Notes under the pieces: generated by a model
What the model saw: only the letters and a program-made list of their open reading frames with translations
Database searches by the model: none
Told to the model about the DNA's origin: nothing
Translations under genes and position numbers: made by a program
In this document: piece after piece, positions 16,183 through 24,245 of the stretch
Numbering within the stretch: the stretch's first letter is position 1
Layout of the letters: each line of letters opens with the position of its first letter
Assembly: GCA_938084175.1 (NCBI GenBank)
Contig: CALKDR010000045.1
Coordinates: forward strand, 1-43,596
Direction: 5' to 3'
Length of the DNA: 43,596 bases
Source of the DNA: an uncultured Campylobacterales bacterium
GTDB lineage: Bacteria; Campylobacterota; Campylobacteria; Campylobacterales; Arcobacteraceae

Positions 16183-16725
16183 TTAAGAACAAGATCCTCC
16201 ACCACAACAAGAAGTAGATGTAGCATCACTTAATGCAGCTAGTGCACCTTCGTAATTTGGCTCTTCAGTAATTTCAGGACAAATTTCTTTATAAGTAATA
16301 ACTCCAGATGCGTTGATTACAAAAATTGCTCTACAAGTAACACCAGCTAATGGTCCAGATGCAACTAAAACACCGTAAGATTTAGCGAATGCTTTTGCTC
16401 TAAAGTCAGAACCAACTCTTAAGTTTTCAATTCCTTCAGTTGTACAAAATCTACCCATTGCAAATGGTAAATCCATAGAAACTACGATTACTTCAGCATT
16501 TTCCATTTTTGCAGCTTCTTCATTGAACTTTCTAGTTTCTGCTGCACAAACAGGTGTATCTAAAGATGGAACTACAACAACTACTTGTGATTTACCATTT
16601 TCTCCACCAACTTGAACATCAGATAAATCTTTTGCTACAACAGTAACTACTGGTGCTTTATCACCAACATTTACTTCTGCTCCACTTAATTCTACTACAT
16701 TACCTTTTAATTTTGTTGTTGCCAT
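16183..16725 (-). CDS. tpx: Thiol peroxidase Tpx with Cys-rich C-terminal tail
   Basis: Atypical 2-Cys peroxiredoxin that reduces hydrogen and alkyl hydroperoxides using thioredoxin. The peroxidatic Cys60 is in SLDTPVCAAETR and the resolving Cys94 in GRFCTTEGIENLR, the spacing of E. coli Tpx. Arg and the PSLDTP active-site loop are present. The usual protein is about 165-168 residues; this one has 180, because a tail TSTSCCGGGSCS (Cys173, Cys174, Cys179) has been added after the normal last helix. The tail resembles small soft-metal-binding motifs. The gene has its own promoter and terminator. Confidence 0.95.
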   Translation of the reverse strand: MATTKLKGNVVELSGAEVNVGDKAPVVTVVAKDLSDVQVGGENGKSQVVVVVPSLDTPVCAAETRKFNEEAAKMENAEVIVVSMDLPFAMGRFCTTEGIENLRVGSDFRAKAFAKSYGVLVASGPLAGVTCRAIFVINASGVITYKEICPEITEEPNYEGALAALSDATSTSCCGGGSCS

Positions 16726-16757
16726 ATAATTTCCTTTAATTTTTAATATTTGTTGCC

Positions 16758-16787
16758 ATTATAATAAATTCGGATAAATTTTGTCTT
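16758..16787 (-). promoter_or_regulatory. Probable tpx promoter
   Basis: Minus strand: AAGACA at 16787-16782, an 18-base spacer and TATAAT at 16763-16758. The start codon is at 16725, leaving about 25 bases of leader with AAGGAAA as ribosome binding site. An imperfect palindrome (ATTGTGCGCAAT, 16789-16800) just upstream of the -35 box could be an operator. Confidence 0.5.
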
Positions 16788-16816
16788 AATTGTGCGCAAT
16801 CAACTTGTAACAATTA

Positions 16817-17692
16817 CTATTTAATTCTAATACAATTACTTTCTAGGACAATTTTATCTTCATTAAGTAATTTTGTTAGTGTTGCTTTAAAAGCTTTTTT
16901 GCTAATTCCAAAAGCTTTTTTAATATCTTCAGCATCACTTTTATAAGTAAAATTCATACTTCCGCCATTTTGCTTTAATATTTCTATTACCTTATCATCT
17001 TTTATTTTCTTACCAATTTCTTGAAGCGATACATCAATTTTATTATCACTTCTAATTTTTTTAATGTAAGCTCTTTTTCTATCTCCAAAATATACATTTT
17101 CAAATATTTCAGTATGAAAAATCATTCCATCGTATAAATCATTTACAATAACTTTATATCCAAGTGGCGTTTTAGAATAAACAAGTATTTCTACCTCATC
17201 TTTTTCTTCTAAGTCTTTAATATTTGCTTCTAATGTGTATTTTTCTGTACAAATTAATCTATCAGTTTTTTCATCAAGAATCATTTTTAAAACTTTATTA
17301 TGACCTTTTTGGAAAACACTTCTTTGTTTATTTTTAGGAACTAATATATCTTTTGGAAGTCCAATATCAACAAATGCTCCAAAAGCAGCTGTATCAACAA
17401 TTTCTAAATATGCAAATTCATTTACATATAAATATGGGTCAAGTGTAGTTGCTACTAATCTATCTTCACTATCTGTATAGATAAATACATCTAAGAAAGA
17501 ACCTAATTCCATTTCATTTGTAACATATGTATTAGGAAGTAAAACTTCTTCTCTATCCTCACTTACTAAATAAAGCCCTGGTTCACTTTTTCTATAAACT
17601 GCAAGTTTGTTTATTTCACCAACATATATATGTTCGTTAATTTTTACTTCTTGTTTTTCATTTTCTTGTATTTCTTTTTGTTCTTCAATCAT
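16817..17692 (-). CDS. CvfB-like protein with S1 RNA-binding domains
   Basis: A 291-residue protein of the CvfB/YitL family. It holds several S1-like OB-fold segments: one at about residues 20-75, a canonical one around FAYLEIVDTAAFGAFVDIGL (residues 92-111) and another at about 150-215. A C-terminal winged helix (about 225-291, including FGISKKAFKATLTKLL) completes the family architecture. CvfB proteins bind RNA and affect virulence gene and RNA metabolism in Gram-positive bacteria; here the function is unknown. The ATG follows GGAAT. The gene is alone, with tpx downstream and a broken PLAT gene upstream. Confidence 0.85.
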   Translation of the reverse strand: MIEEQKEIQENEKQEVKINEHIYVGEINKLAVYRKSEPGLYLVSEDREEVLLPNTYVTNEMELGSFLDVFIYTDSEDRLVATTLDPYLYVNEFAYLEIVDTAAFGAFVDIGLPKDILVPKNKQRSVFQKGHNKVLKMILDEKTDRLICTEKYTLEANIKDLEEKDEVEILVYSKTPLGYKVIVNDLYDGMIFHTEIFENVYFGDRKRAYIKKIRSDNKIDVSLQEIGKKIKDDKVIEILKQNGGSMNFTYKSDAEDIKKAFGISKKAFKATLTKLLNEDKIVLESNCIRIK

Positions 17693-17985
17693 TTTAGTAA
17701 TTCCGTTTATTAATATTTTTTTAATTATAGCTAAATTATACTTTCTTCATCAATTAAATAATTATATTACACATTACGACATATAATAGTAAAATTTGTA
17801 TAAGTAAATATTATGATGTAAAGATAATTTTTTTATATTATTAGGTGTTTTAAACAATTAACAATTATGGAAGTATTGGAAGAGAAATTGACAGAGATGA
17901 TTGGCAAAATGTTGGAGTAATATAAACTTCTATACTGTTAAAAGAAAAACTTATTTATTTTTATAGAACAGTAAATATTAGAGTA

Positions 17986-18465
17986 ATGAAAAATGATGGA
18001 ACTCACGGAGAAGTGATAATTAATAAAACTAATCATTTAAAAAAATTAGTTCTAGTTATTAGTAAAAAAATAAATAGAAATGGAACCATGCATATTCACG
18101 AAATTAAGAACCTTAAAAACGATTTAATTCCTAGTAAAAAACTTAAATATTATAATATTGAAATAAATACAAGTAGGGAGAAAAAAGCAGGAACAAGTGC
18201 GAAAGTCTTTATTACATTAAAAGGTGATAATTGGGAAAGTTCTGAATATAATATTGATACAATTAGTGATGATTTTGAAAAAGCTATGATTAGACATGAT
18301 AATAGTAACTCAAAACCAGGTTAGCACTTACAAATTGTTTATATAACACAAGGCGATTCAAAAAATAAATGGTTTGCGAGGGTTTATAAATGGTTCGCAA
18401 AAACTGTTGGAGATAAAAAGATACAAAGAGAGATTACTTTAGAAAAGATGCCAAAGAAAAATTAA
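17986..18465 (+). pseudogene. PLAT/LH2-domain gene interrupted by one stop codon
   Basis: From 17986 the frame encodes an unrecognised lead, then a PLAT (lipoxygenase homology) beta-sandwich: YNIEINTSREKKAGTSAKVF, ITLKGDNWESSEYNID and RHDNSNSKPG. At 18322-18324 a TAG stands where the family has a conserved Trp (GW). The same frame continues as HLQIVYI, KWFARVYKWFAK and GDKKIQREI, the regular end of the domain, to a TAA at 18463-18465. A single TGG-to-TAG change explains it. Upstream, the same frame contains another stop at 17923 and a short protein-like piece (YGSIGREIDRDDWQNVG), so the 5' part is also damaged. Bases 17693-17859 hold only the cvfB promoter region (TATAAT twice on the minus strand, near 17726 and 17737) and AT-rich sequence. 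Confidence 0.65.
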
Positions 18466-18480
18466 AATAGTATAGTAAAA

Positions 18481-18505
18481 ATAAGTAGCTATTAAAGCTA
18501 CTTAT
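18481..18505 (-). terminator. Terminator overlapping the znuB stop codon
   Basis: A perfect 10-bp stem (ATAAGTAGCT at 18481-18490 with 18496-18505, five-base loop). The znuB stop codon (18502-18504) is inside it. U-rich sequence follows on the minus strand (UUUUUA), and less ideally on the plus strand, so it may act in both directions. Confidence 0.8.
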
Positions 18506-19299
18506 TTCCTTTTTACAAGCTTTACAAGTGTAAGTATTAAAACAGCTGATATTATAATACTTGCACCTGAAGAAATATCATAAAGATATGAAATTATTAA
18601 TCCTGAAAAAGTAAAAATACTTGCGAAAATTGAGCTTATTATCATCATTTGAGATAGTTTATTTGAAAATGCTTCTGCTAAATATGTTGGAATTGTAAGT
18701 AGAGCAATTACTAGTATAAGTCCTACTGCTTTAATAGCTGCGACTACACATAAAGATGCAAGTACTAAAATTAGTGTATAAAAAAACTTAGTATTAATTC
18801 CTCTTAATTTTGCAAATTCACTATCATAAGATACTGCTAATATTTCTTTATAAAAAACCATTATTATAAGAATAATAAAAATATCTAAAATCCCCATATA
18901 AAGTATGTCATTATATGATACTGCAATAATAGAACCAAATAAATATGACATTAAATCTACATTATATCCAGGTGTTAAATCTACAAATATAATACCAATA
19001 GCCATTCCAAAAGCCCACATCATTCCAATTATTGCATCTGATCTACTTCTATTGTTTAAAGTTAATATTGCAATTATAACGGCAGTTATTAAAGCAAATA
19101 CAGTTGCACCAAATAAAACAGGCAAACCTAAATAAATAGCAATTCCAATTCCACCATAAGAGCTGTGTGCAATTCCACCTGTTAAAAAAGTAATCTTATT
19201 AACTACTACTAATGAGCCAATTATTCCAGCTGCTATTGAAATTAATAGCCCTGATAACAATGCATTTTGTATAAAATCGTATTCTAATATTTCTAACAT
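18502..19299 (-). CDS. znuB: Zinc-type ABC transporter permease
   Basis: Inner-membrane permease of the ZnuB/AdcB (ABC-3) family, 265 residues with about eight hydrophobic helices. Conserved stretches include GGIAHSSYGGIGIA, the cytoplasmic EAA-like coupling region (FAKLRGINTKFFY) and AIKAVGLILVIALLTIP. It would import Zn2+, though close relatives move Mn2+ or Fe2+. The ATG at 19299 is 11 bases downstream of znuC. No periplasmic binding protein gene (znuA) is next to it. Confidence 0.88.
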   Translation of the reverse strand: MLEILEYDFIQNALLSGLLISIAAGIIGSLVVVNKITFLTGGIAHSSYGGIGIAIYLGLPVLFGATVFALITAVIIAILTLNNRSRSDAIIGMMWAFGMAIGIIFVDLTPGYNVDLMSYLFGSIIAVSYNDILYMGILDIFIILIIMVFYKEILAVSYDSEFAKLRGINTKFFYTLILVLASLCVVAAIKAVGLILVIALLTIPTYLAEAFSNKLSQMMIISSIFASIFTFSGLIISYLYDISSGASIIISAVLILTLVKLVKRK

Positions 19300-19310
19300 T
19301 TCATTTCCTA

Positions 19311-20054
19311 CTAATGTTTATGATCACAACAAACTTGTGTTTTACCTAAAGCTTTTAAAAGCTCAACTTCACATAAGTGATCATCAACTGTATGTATATC
19401 TTTTTGAATACTTTCTAAGTTATGATAAACAAGATTTTTATTTACATGAGCAACATTATTTGCATAGTTTAATAAAACAGAAATATCATGACTAACTACA
19501 ACTATACAAATTGATTTATTTAACTCTTTTAATAATTCATAAACCTCTTTTTGACCTTTTACATCAATACTTGCAGTTGGTTCATCTAAAAGCATAACTT
19601 TAGGATTTGCACATAAAGCACGTGCAATAAAAACTCTTTGCCTTTGACCTCCACTTAAATCACCAATTTTTCTATTTGCAAAGTCACTCATTCCTACTTT
19701 TTCTAATGAATGCATTGCACAAGATGTATCTTCTTTGCTATACCCAAAAAACTTTTTCTTGTTTCCAATATGTCCCATTAAAACTACTTCAAGTGCAGTT
19801 ATGGGAAAATCGACATTTAGGTTTGTATTTTGTGGAACATAACCTATTAATTCGTTTTTGATATTTTTTGATATTTTTCCATTTTGAGGTTTTAATAAAC
19901 CTAGAATTAGTTTAAGAAGTGTTGATTTACCACCACCATTTGGGCCAATTATTGCTAGAAAATCATCATTATTGATTGTTAAATTGATATTTTCTAGAAC
20001 TTTGAAGTTCTCTTTATAAGCGTATGATAAGTCTTTTATATTTAAAATTTCCAA
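19311..20054 (-). CDS. znuC: Zinc-type ABC transporter ATP-binding protein
   Basis: ATPase of the metal importer, 247 residues. Walker A GPNGGGKST is at about residues 37-45, the Q-loop at YVPQNTN, the signature LSGGQRQR near residue 140, Walker B VMLLDEPTAS and the H-loop VSHD. The C-terminus ends VCCDHKH, a Cys/His cluster that suits a metal transporter, possibly a zinc sensor. It is followed by znuB and preceded by elyC with 35 bases between, so it is probably in the same transcription unit. Confidence 0.9.
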   Translation of the reverse strand: MEILNIKDLSYAYKENFKVLENINLTINNDDFLAIIGPNGGGKSTLLKLILGLLKPQNGKISKNIKNELIGYVPQNTNLNVDFPITALEVVLMGHIGNKKKFFGYSKEDTSCAMHSLEKVGMSDFANRKIGDLSGGQRQRVFIARALCANPKVMLLDEPTASIDVKGQKEVYELLKELNKSICIVVVSHDISVLLNYANNVAHVNKNLVYHNLESIQKDIHTVDDHLCEVELLKALGKTQVCCDHKH

Positions 20055-20089
20055 TATTTACCTTTATTTGCAACAAAGTCGCAATTGTA

Positions 20090-20833
20090 TCAAATATATC
20101 CTTTAATATAAGCCCAAGTTATTCCTAAATATTCATGAAAAGCAACTTTTACTTTATACATATTTTCACTTGAAAATATAGAACTGTAACCTTTCTTTTC
20201 AAGTCCAAGATGATATGTAGGTGCTGCGATTGGATTTAGTCCTTCTTTTTTAAATAAAAGAATTGATCGTTTCATATGAGATGCACTTGTAACTAGAATA
20301 AAAGGCTCTACACCAATAATCTTTTTAGCTTCAATTGCTTCTTGTCTTGTATCAACAGGCTTAGACATTTGTAAAATATTTTCTTTTTTTATACCTAGTT
20401 TCATTGCAAGATTTGCACTCATTTGTGAGTGGAAGTTTTTATCAAAACCTTTGTACCCTGATACTATTAATTTAGCATTATCAAGTTTTTTATAAATTCT
20501 AAGACCTTCATTTAATCTAACAATTGCAACGTGAGATAACTCAGATGTAATACTTAAATTTTCATTTGTTGTATGCCCTGAACCTAAAACTAAAACATAA
20601 TTAACTTTAGGAATATCTAATAAAGCTTTATGAGAATTTTCCAAAGGATTTATAATTGCATTTGAAATAGGCTGGAATGATAATAATACAAACCAAGAAA
20701 GTGCTAAAAACAGGAAAATTTTAGCTTTTGAATATGAGTTTGTTATCAAAAAATAAAAAGCAATTAAAAGTAAAAATAGACCAATTGGAATTGGCAGTAA
20801 AAAAGCTGAGACAATTTTTTTGAATAAAAACAT
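20090..20833 (-). CDS. elyC: ElyC-like envelope protein (DUF218)
   Basis: A 247-residue protein with two N-terminal membrane helices (residues 5-25 and 35-52), then a DUF218 domain. Blocks shared with E. coli ElyC (YcbC) are LPIPIGL, LSFQPISNAI, the VLVLGSG loop, VRLNEGLRIY, and ILVTSASHMKRS followed by EGLNPIAAP. ElyC is needed for normal peptidoglycan assembly and lipid II recycling under stress in E. coli. Its start abuts the stop of the MEMO gene without a gap. The related YdcF lacks the paired N-terminal helices, which favours ElyC. Confidence 0.85.
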   Translation of the reverse strand: MFLFKKIVSAFLLPIPIGLFLLLIAFYFLITNSYSKAKIFLFLALSWFVLLSFQPISNAIINPLENSHKALLDIPKVNYVLVLGSGHTTNENLSITSELSHVAIVRLNEGLRIYKKLDNAKLIVSGYKGFDKNFHSQMSANLAMKLGIKKENILQMSKPVDTRQEAIEAKKIIGVEPFILVTSASHMKRSILLFKKEGLNPIAAPTYHLGLEKKGYSSIFSSENMYKVKVAFHEYLGITWAYIKGYI

Positions 20834-21625
20834 TTATTTTCCTATTAAAGCTGTTGTATATCCAACAACTCTAGATTTATTATTATTAAAATTAAAACTT
20901 GTAAAATAATCTAAAACTTCAGTTTTTAAAGACTTTTTTATTGAAACTTTAATTAAAGCCTCAATTCCTATTTTTCCGCAAGCTTCACACTTATTGAGTT
21001 TATTTATATTCTTTTCATTAATTGCATCAATACAATTTTGATCTAATTTACTCGCTTTGTTTAAATCATGAAAATGACTTAAATCTGTACTAATTATTAA
21101 TAAATTATTATTATCGCTAATTAGCTCTTCAATTAAACTACTTAATAAATCTACATCTTGTTTTCCATAAACTATTTCAACTATTGATGAGTTTGGAAAA
21201 TAATATTTTATAAAAGGTGCTTGTGTTTCTGTTGAATGCTCAAAAGCACACTCTTCATTTGTATCTAAAAAATCATACTTTAAAAGTAAGTCTTTTGAAA
21301 ATTCAAGGTCAACTTTTATATCACCTAATGGCGTTTCGTAAAATTCATCAAGGCAAATACTAGAACCTTCTAGATATGTATTGTGTGAAGGACCTATAAC
21401 AATTACTCTTTTTGCCTTTTGTTTTGATGCAATCTTAAAAGATAAATTTGCAAGATATCCACTATAAATATAAGCAGCATGTGGATTTATAATAGCATTT
21501 ATATTTCTAAAATCATATTTATTTGTTTTTTTAATTTGCTTTGAAAAACTGTTAATTAATTTTTCTAATTCTTTTTTATCATTAGGATAAAAACTACTAG
21601 CAACTACAGTTTTTCTAGTACTCAT
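20834..21625 (-). CDS. MEMO-family protein (AmmeMemoRadiSam system protein B)
   Basis: A 263-residue MEMO1 homologue, structurally related to extradiol dioxygenases. Candidate metal ligands are His49 (INPHAAYIYSG), His81 (IGPSHNTY) and Cys216 (EACGKIG), the same type of site as His49, His81 and Cys244 of human MEMO1. Further conserved blocks are EHSTE (residues 129-133) and STDLSHFHD. The biochemical function in bacteria is unknown. It is directly joined to the AMMECR1 gene upstream and elyC downstream. The radical SAM partner that gives the system its name is not in the window. Confidence 0.9.
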   Translation of the reverse strand: MSTRKTVVASSFYPNDKKELEKLINSFSKQIKKTNKYDFRNINAIINPHAAYIYSGYLANLSFKIASKQKAKRVIVIGPSHNTYLEGSSICLDEFYETPLGDIKVDLEFSKDLLLKYDFLDTNEECAFEHSTETQAPFIKYYFPNSSIVEIVYGKQDVDLLSSLIEELISDNNNLLIISTDLSHFHDLNKASKLDQNCIDAINEKNINKLNKCEACGKIGIEALIKVSIKKSLKTEVLDYFTSFNFNNNKSRVVGYTTALIGK

Positions 21626-22171
21626 TTATTTAACTTTTATAACTTCATAAACAAATACATCCATACCTTTTTCAAGACAATCATCATCAAAACTACCTTT
21701 GATAATTAGTTTTTCAAAAAACTCTTCAAAACTTGGATATTGTTCCCAAACTTGGGGAAGAAATGTTGAACGTTCATCTTCATCCATCATTACAACACCA
21801 TGAATTCCTACTTTTATTTTTGATTTTAAATCAGCTATATCTGTATATTCTAATTTAACAGCAGGTGTTAAAATTGATATTTCTAAATCTATTTTTTCAT
21901 ACTCCTCTTCTGATAGCTCTAAAAATCTTGGGTCTAAAAAAGCTGCGTTATAAGCGTTTGATATTAAATCATCAATTAACATATCATAAGCTTCTAAACT
22001 TCCAATACAACCTCTTAATTCATTGTTTAAATTTAATGTTACAAAACAAGCAGCTGGTTCTTCTAAAAAAGGATAATCTTTAATAAGCTTTTCTTTATCA
22101 ATCTTAAAAGAGTCATCGAACTTACACCTTATTGAATCATTTGCTATTTTTACTAATATATCTTTATTCAT
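21626..22171 (-). CDS. AMMECR1-domain protein (AmmeMemoRadiSam system protein A)
   Basis: A 181-residue single-domain AMMECR1 protein. The conserved signature LRGCIGSLEAY is at about residues 53-63, followed by AAFLDPRF and the E.SILTP segment, then IGIHGV-like VGIHGVVMM and TFLPQVWE. The role is unknown in all organisms, although the family is universal and usually travels with MEMO and a radical SAM protein. It starts 8 bases after hemH and ends next to the MEMO gene, so it is part of the minus-strand operon. Confidence 0.92.
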   Translation of the reverse strand: MNKDILVKIANDSIRCKFDDSFKIDKEKLIKDYPFLEEPAACFVTLNLNNELRGCIGSLEAYDMLIDDLISNAYNAAFLDPRFLELSEEEYEKIDLEISILTPAVKLEYTDIADLKSKIKVGIHGVVMMDEDERSTFLPQVWEQYPSFEEFFEKLIIKGSFDDDCLEKGMDVFVYEVIKVK

Positions 22172-22179
22172 AAAATTCC

Positions 22180-23121
22180 TTATTCTATTATATTTTTAAT
22201 TGCACTTACAAACTTATCGCTTGCGTTTACACATTTACATATTTTATATTCATTAATACCAATTTCATCTGCTATTTCTTTATATTCAATAGATAATTCA
22301 AAATCTGTTTCTGAATTATCTATAATAAAAGCAAGAGGATAAATTAGAACATTTTCATCTTTGAAACTTGTTAAAGCATCATCTAAAGATGGTTCTAACC
22401 ATTTTAAAGGACCTACTTTTGATTGATAAGCTAGTGATATTGATTTGAATTTTATTTTCTTATCATTTAACATTTTAGTTAAAATTTCTACATGCTCAGT
22501 CATTTGTTTTTCATAAGGATCACCAGCATCTACAATTTTCAAAGGAAGTCCATGAGCTGAAAAAATAAGATTAAAGTCTTTAGAACTTTTTGTTTTTATT
22601 TCTTTTGATTTTAAGATAATTTCATCTAAGATGCATTCATTAAAAATCTTATTTTTATAAAAAGGATCAATTATTCTTGTTTTAAATGAATCTTTAGCAA
22701 ATTGGGCAAAATCATCAAGTGAAGATTTTGTAGTTGTTGTTGAATATTGAGGATATAAAGGAAATAAAACAACTTCTTCTATTCCATCTTCTTTCATTTG
22801 TTTAATAACTTCATTGGCAAAAGGAGGAGTATATCTCATAACTTGATAAGTTTTATATTCAGGTATTGCTTTATTAACTTTTTTTACTAAGTCTTGCGTT
22901 AATTTATTTATAGGTGATTCATTTCCAATTTCTTCATAGTTTTTCCATGCTGAATTAAGTCTAGATTTAACAATGAAAAATGCTATTATTTTTCGTAATA
23001 TTGCATTAACTGTTAATATATTTTCATCATTAAACATATTCGTTAAAAACATTTTTAATTCATTTTTATTTCTAGCTCCACCCATGTTAAGTAAAACAAT
23101 TGCTTTTTTAGTTTTTTGCAT
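22180..23121 (-). CDS. hemH: Ferrochelatase
   Basis: Inserts Fe2+ into protoporphyrin IX (or coproporphyrin III) to complete haem synthesis. The 313 residues match bacterial HemH. The N-terminal VLLNMGGA strand is at residues 9-16, YTPPF and PLYPQYSTTT follow, the catalytic His is in FSAHGLP near residue 190, and SYQSKVGPLKWLEP-like SLAYQSKVGPLKWL is present. The start lies inside the 3' end of the ABC ATPase gene (14-base overlap), which implies co-translation. Haem demand fits the cbb3 assembly genes and cytochrome next door. Confidence 0.95.
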   Translation of the reverse strand: MQKTKKAIVLLNMGGARNKNELKMFLTNMFNDENILTVNAILRKIIAFFIVKSRLNSAWKNYEEIGNESPINKLTQDLVKKVNKAIPEYKTYQVMRYTPPFANEVIKQMKEDGIEEVVLFPLYPQYSTTTTKSSLDDFAQFAKDSFKTRIIDPFYKNKIFNECILDEIILKSKEIKTKSSKDFNLIFSAHGLPLKIVDAGDPYEKQMTEHVEILTKMLNDKKIKFKSISLAYQSKVGPLKWLEPSLDDALTSFKDENVLIYPLAFIIDNSETDFELSIEYKEIADEIGINEYKICKCVNASDKFVSAIKNIIE

Positions 23122-23710
23122 TATCTTCTAGCCTTACTATTTTGTCGCTACACCACTTAGCCATTTGCTCATCATGTGTAATTAATAAAATAGCACAGCT
23201 ATCTAAATACTTTATAAGAAGTTTCATCACATCATAAGCAATAATATTATCCAAAGCAGATGTAGGTTCATCTACTAATAAAAGTTTTGGTTTCATTAAA
23301 AGAGCTCTAAGAATTGAGCATCTTTGTAATTGTCCACCGCTTAGTTCATGCGGTTTTTTATTAAGTAAATTTTCTTCTAAGTTTAGTTCTTTTAAAAAAC
23401 CTATTAATTGATTTGTGAAGTCGTCTTTTACAACATCTTGTATTTGTTCAATAATTGAATATGTTGGGTGAAAAGAGTTATATGGATCTTGAAAAATCAA
23501 GCTTAAATCTTGTTTTTTTATACTTCCACTTTGAGGTTTTAGAGTTCCCATAATAAGCTCAAAAAGTGTTGTTTTACCACTTCCACTTTTTCCAAAAATA
23601 GTAACTAACTGTCCCTTTTCTAAAGACAAATCAAAATCTTTATATATTGGATTATTTTCTTTATACGAAAAGTTTAAGTTTTTTATATCTAAAATTAAAT
23701 CTTTATTCAA
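23108..23710 (-). CDS. ABC transporter ATP-binding protein, oligopeptide/nickel type
   Basis: A 200-residue stand-alone ATPase. Walker A GKSGSGKTT is near residues 39-47, the Q-loop reads LIFQDPYNSFHP (the QDP..S..P pattern of the Opp/Nik group), then the signature LSGGQLQR, Walker B LLLVDEPTSALD and the H-loop ITHDE. It is shorter than typical OppD/F because the C-terminal oligopeptide extension is absent. No permease or binding protein is adjacent. As the first gene of the operon with hemH it might serve a metal or haem-related carrier, but this is only contextual. Confidence 0.85.
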   Translation of the reverse strand: MNKDLILDIKNLNFSYKENNPIYKDFDLSLEKGQLVTIFGKSGSGKTTLFELIMGTLKPQSGSIKKQDLSLIFQDPYNSFHPTYSIIEQIQDVVKDDFTNQLIGFLKELNLEENLLNKKPHELSGGQLQRCSILRALLMKPKLLLVDEPTSALDNIIAYDVMKLLIKYLDSCAILLITHDEQMAKWCSDKIVRLEDNAKN

Positions 23711-23811
23711 AATACACCTTATACACCTGATATTTAGAATGTACTATATAAAAATATGCCTTTATATTCGCAAAACTAAAATAGTTAAATACACGATTGA
23801 TATACAATTAT

Positions 23812-23844
23812 TTGTAACACTTATGCTGATACTTAACTTATAAT
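23812..23844 (+). promoter_or_regulatory. Probable promoter of the cytochrome c gene
   Basis: TATAAT at 23839-23844 with a loose upstream TTGTAA (23812-23817; spacing 21, longer than ideal). The leader would be about 60 bases and end in the strong ribosome binding site AAGGAG at 23901-23906. Confidence 0.4.
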
Positions 23845-23912
23845 TTCAATTATTAAGCTAAGCAAAATTAATAAAAAGCTAAAATGTAGCTTTAAAATTT
23901 AAGGAGAATAGA

Positions 23913-24203
23913 ATGAAAAAACTTGTATTAACTACATTAGTAGCAGCTGCAACAGCTGTAACTTTATCTGCTGCATCTTTCGCATCATGTGCTGGATGTC
24001 ACGGTCAAAATGGTGAGAAGAAAGCATTAGGAAAATCTCAAATTATTGCTGGGTGGGATGTTGCTAAAACAACTGCTGCTTTAAATGGTTACAAAGATGG
24101 TTCTTATGGTGGTGTTATGAAAGGTGTTATGAAAGGTCAAGTTATGAAACTTTCAGACGCAGACATTGCTGATTTAGCAAAACAAATTGCGGCAATGAAA
24201 TAA
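23913..24203 (+). CDS. Small periplasmic monohaem cytochrome c (c553-like)
   Basis: A 96-residue class I cytochrome c. It has a signal peptide (basic MKK, hydrophobic to about residue 20, cleavage near SFA), then the haem motif CAGCH (Cys26, Cys29, His30). The Met-rich segment GVMKGVMKGQVMKLSD supplies the axial Met, followed by a terminal helix. It probably carries electrons from the bc1 complex to the cbb3 oxidase, whose assembly genes lie convergently next door. A perfect AAGGAG and a strong terminator suggest high expression as a single gene. Confidence 0.92.
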   Translation: MKKLVLTTLVAAATAVTLSAASFASCAGCHGQNGEKKALGKSQIIAGWDVAKTTAALNGYKDGSYGGVMKGVMKGQVMKLSDADIADLAKQIAAMK

Positions 24204-24215
24204 TTTTTATTGTTT

Positions 24216-24245
24216 AAAAGTTAGTCAATTTTTTGACTAACTTTT
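24216..24245. terminator. Bidirectional terminator between cytochrome c and ccoS
   Basis: A perfect 13-bp stem (24216-24228 with 24233-24245, four-base loop). A U-run follows on the plus strand (UUUUC...) and on the minus strand after the stem (AAAAGUUAG... then UUUAAACAAUAAAAAUU). The last codons and stop of ccoS (24221-24241) are encoded by the hairpin itself. Confidence 0.85.

Noticed and set aside
17923-17986. Extending the PLAT gene upstream to the piece at 17860
   Set aside because: The frame is the same but separated by a stop and without a start or motif, so it is only mentioned as possible damage.
18322-18324. TAG in the PLAT gene as a recoded codon (pyrrolysine or read-through)
   Set aside because: No other sign of recoding, and another stop at 17923 in the same frame points to decay.
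23108-23710. Complete nickel or peptide import system next to hemH
   Set aside because: Only the ATPase is present; no permease or binding protein is in the window, so substrate cannot be claimed.
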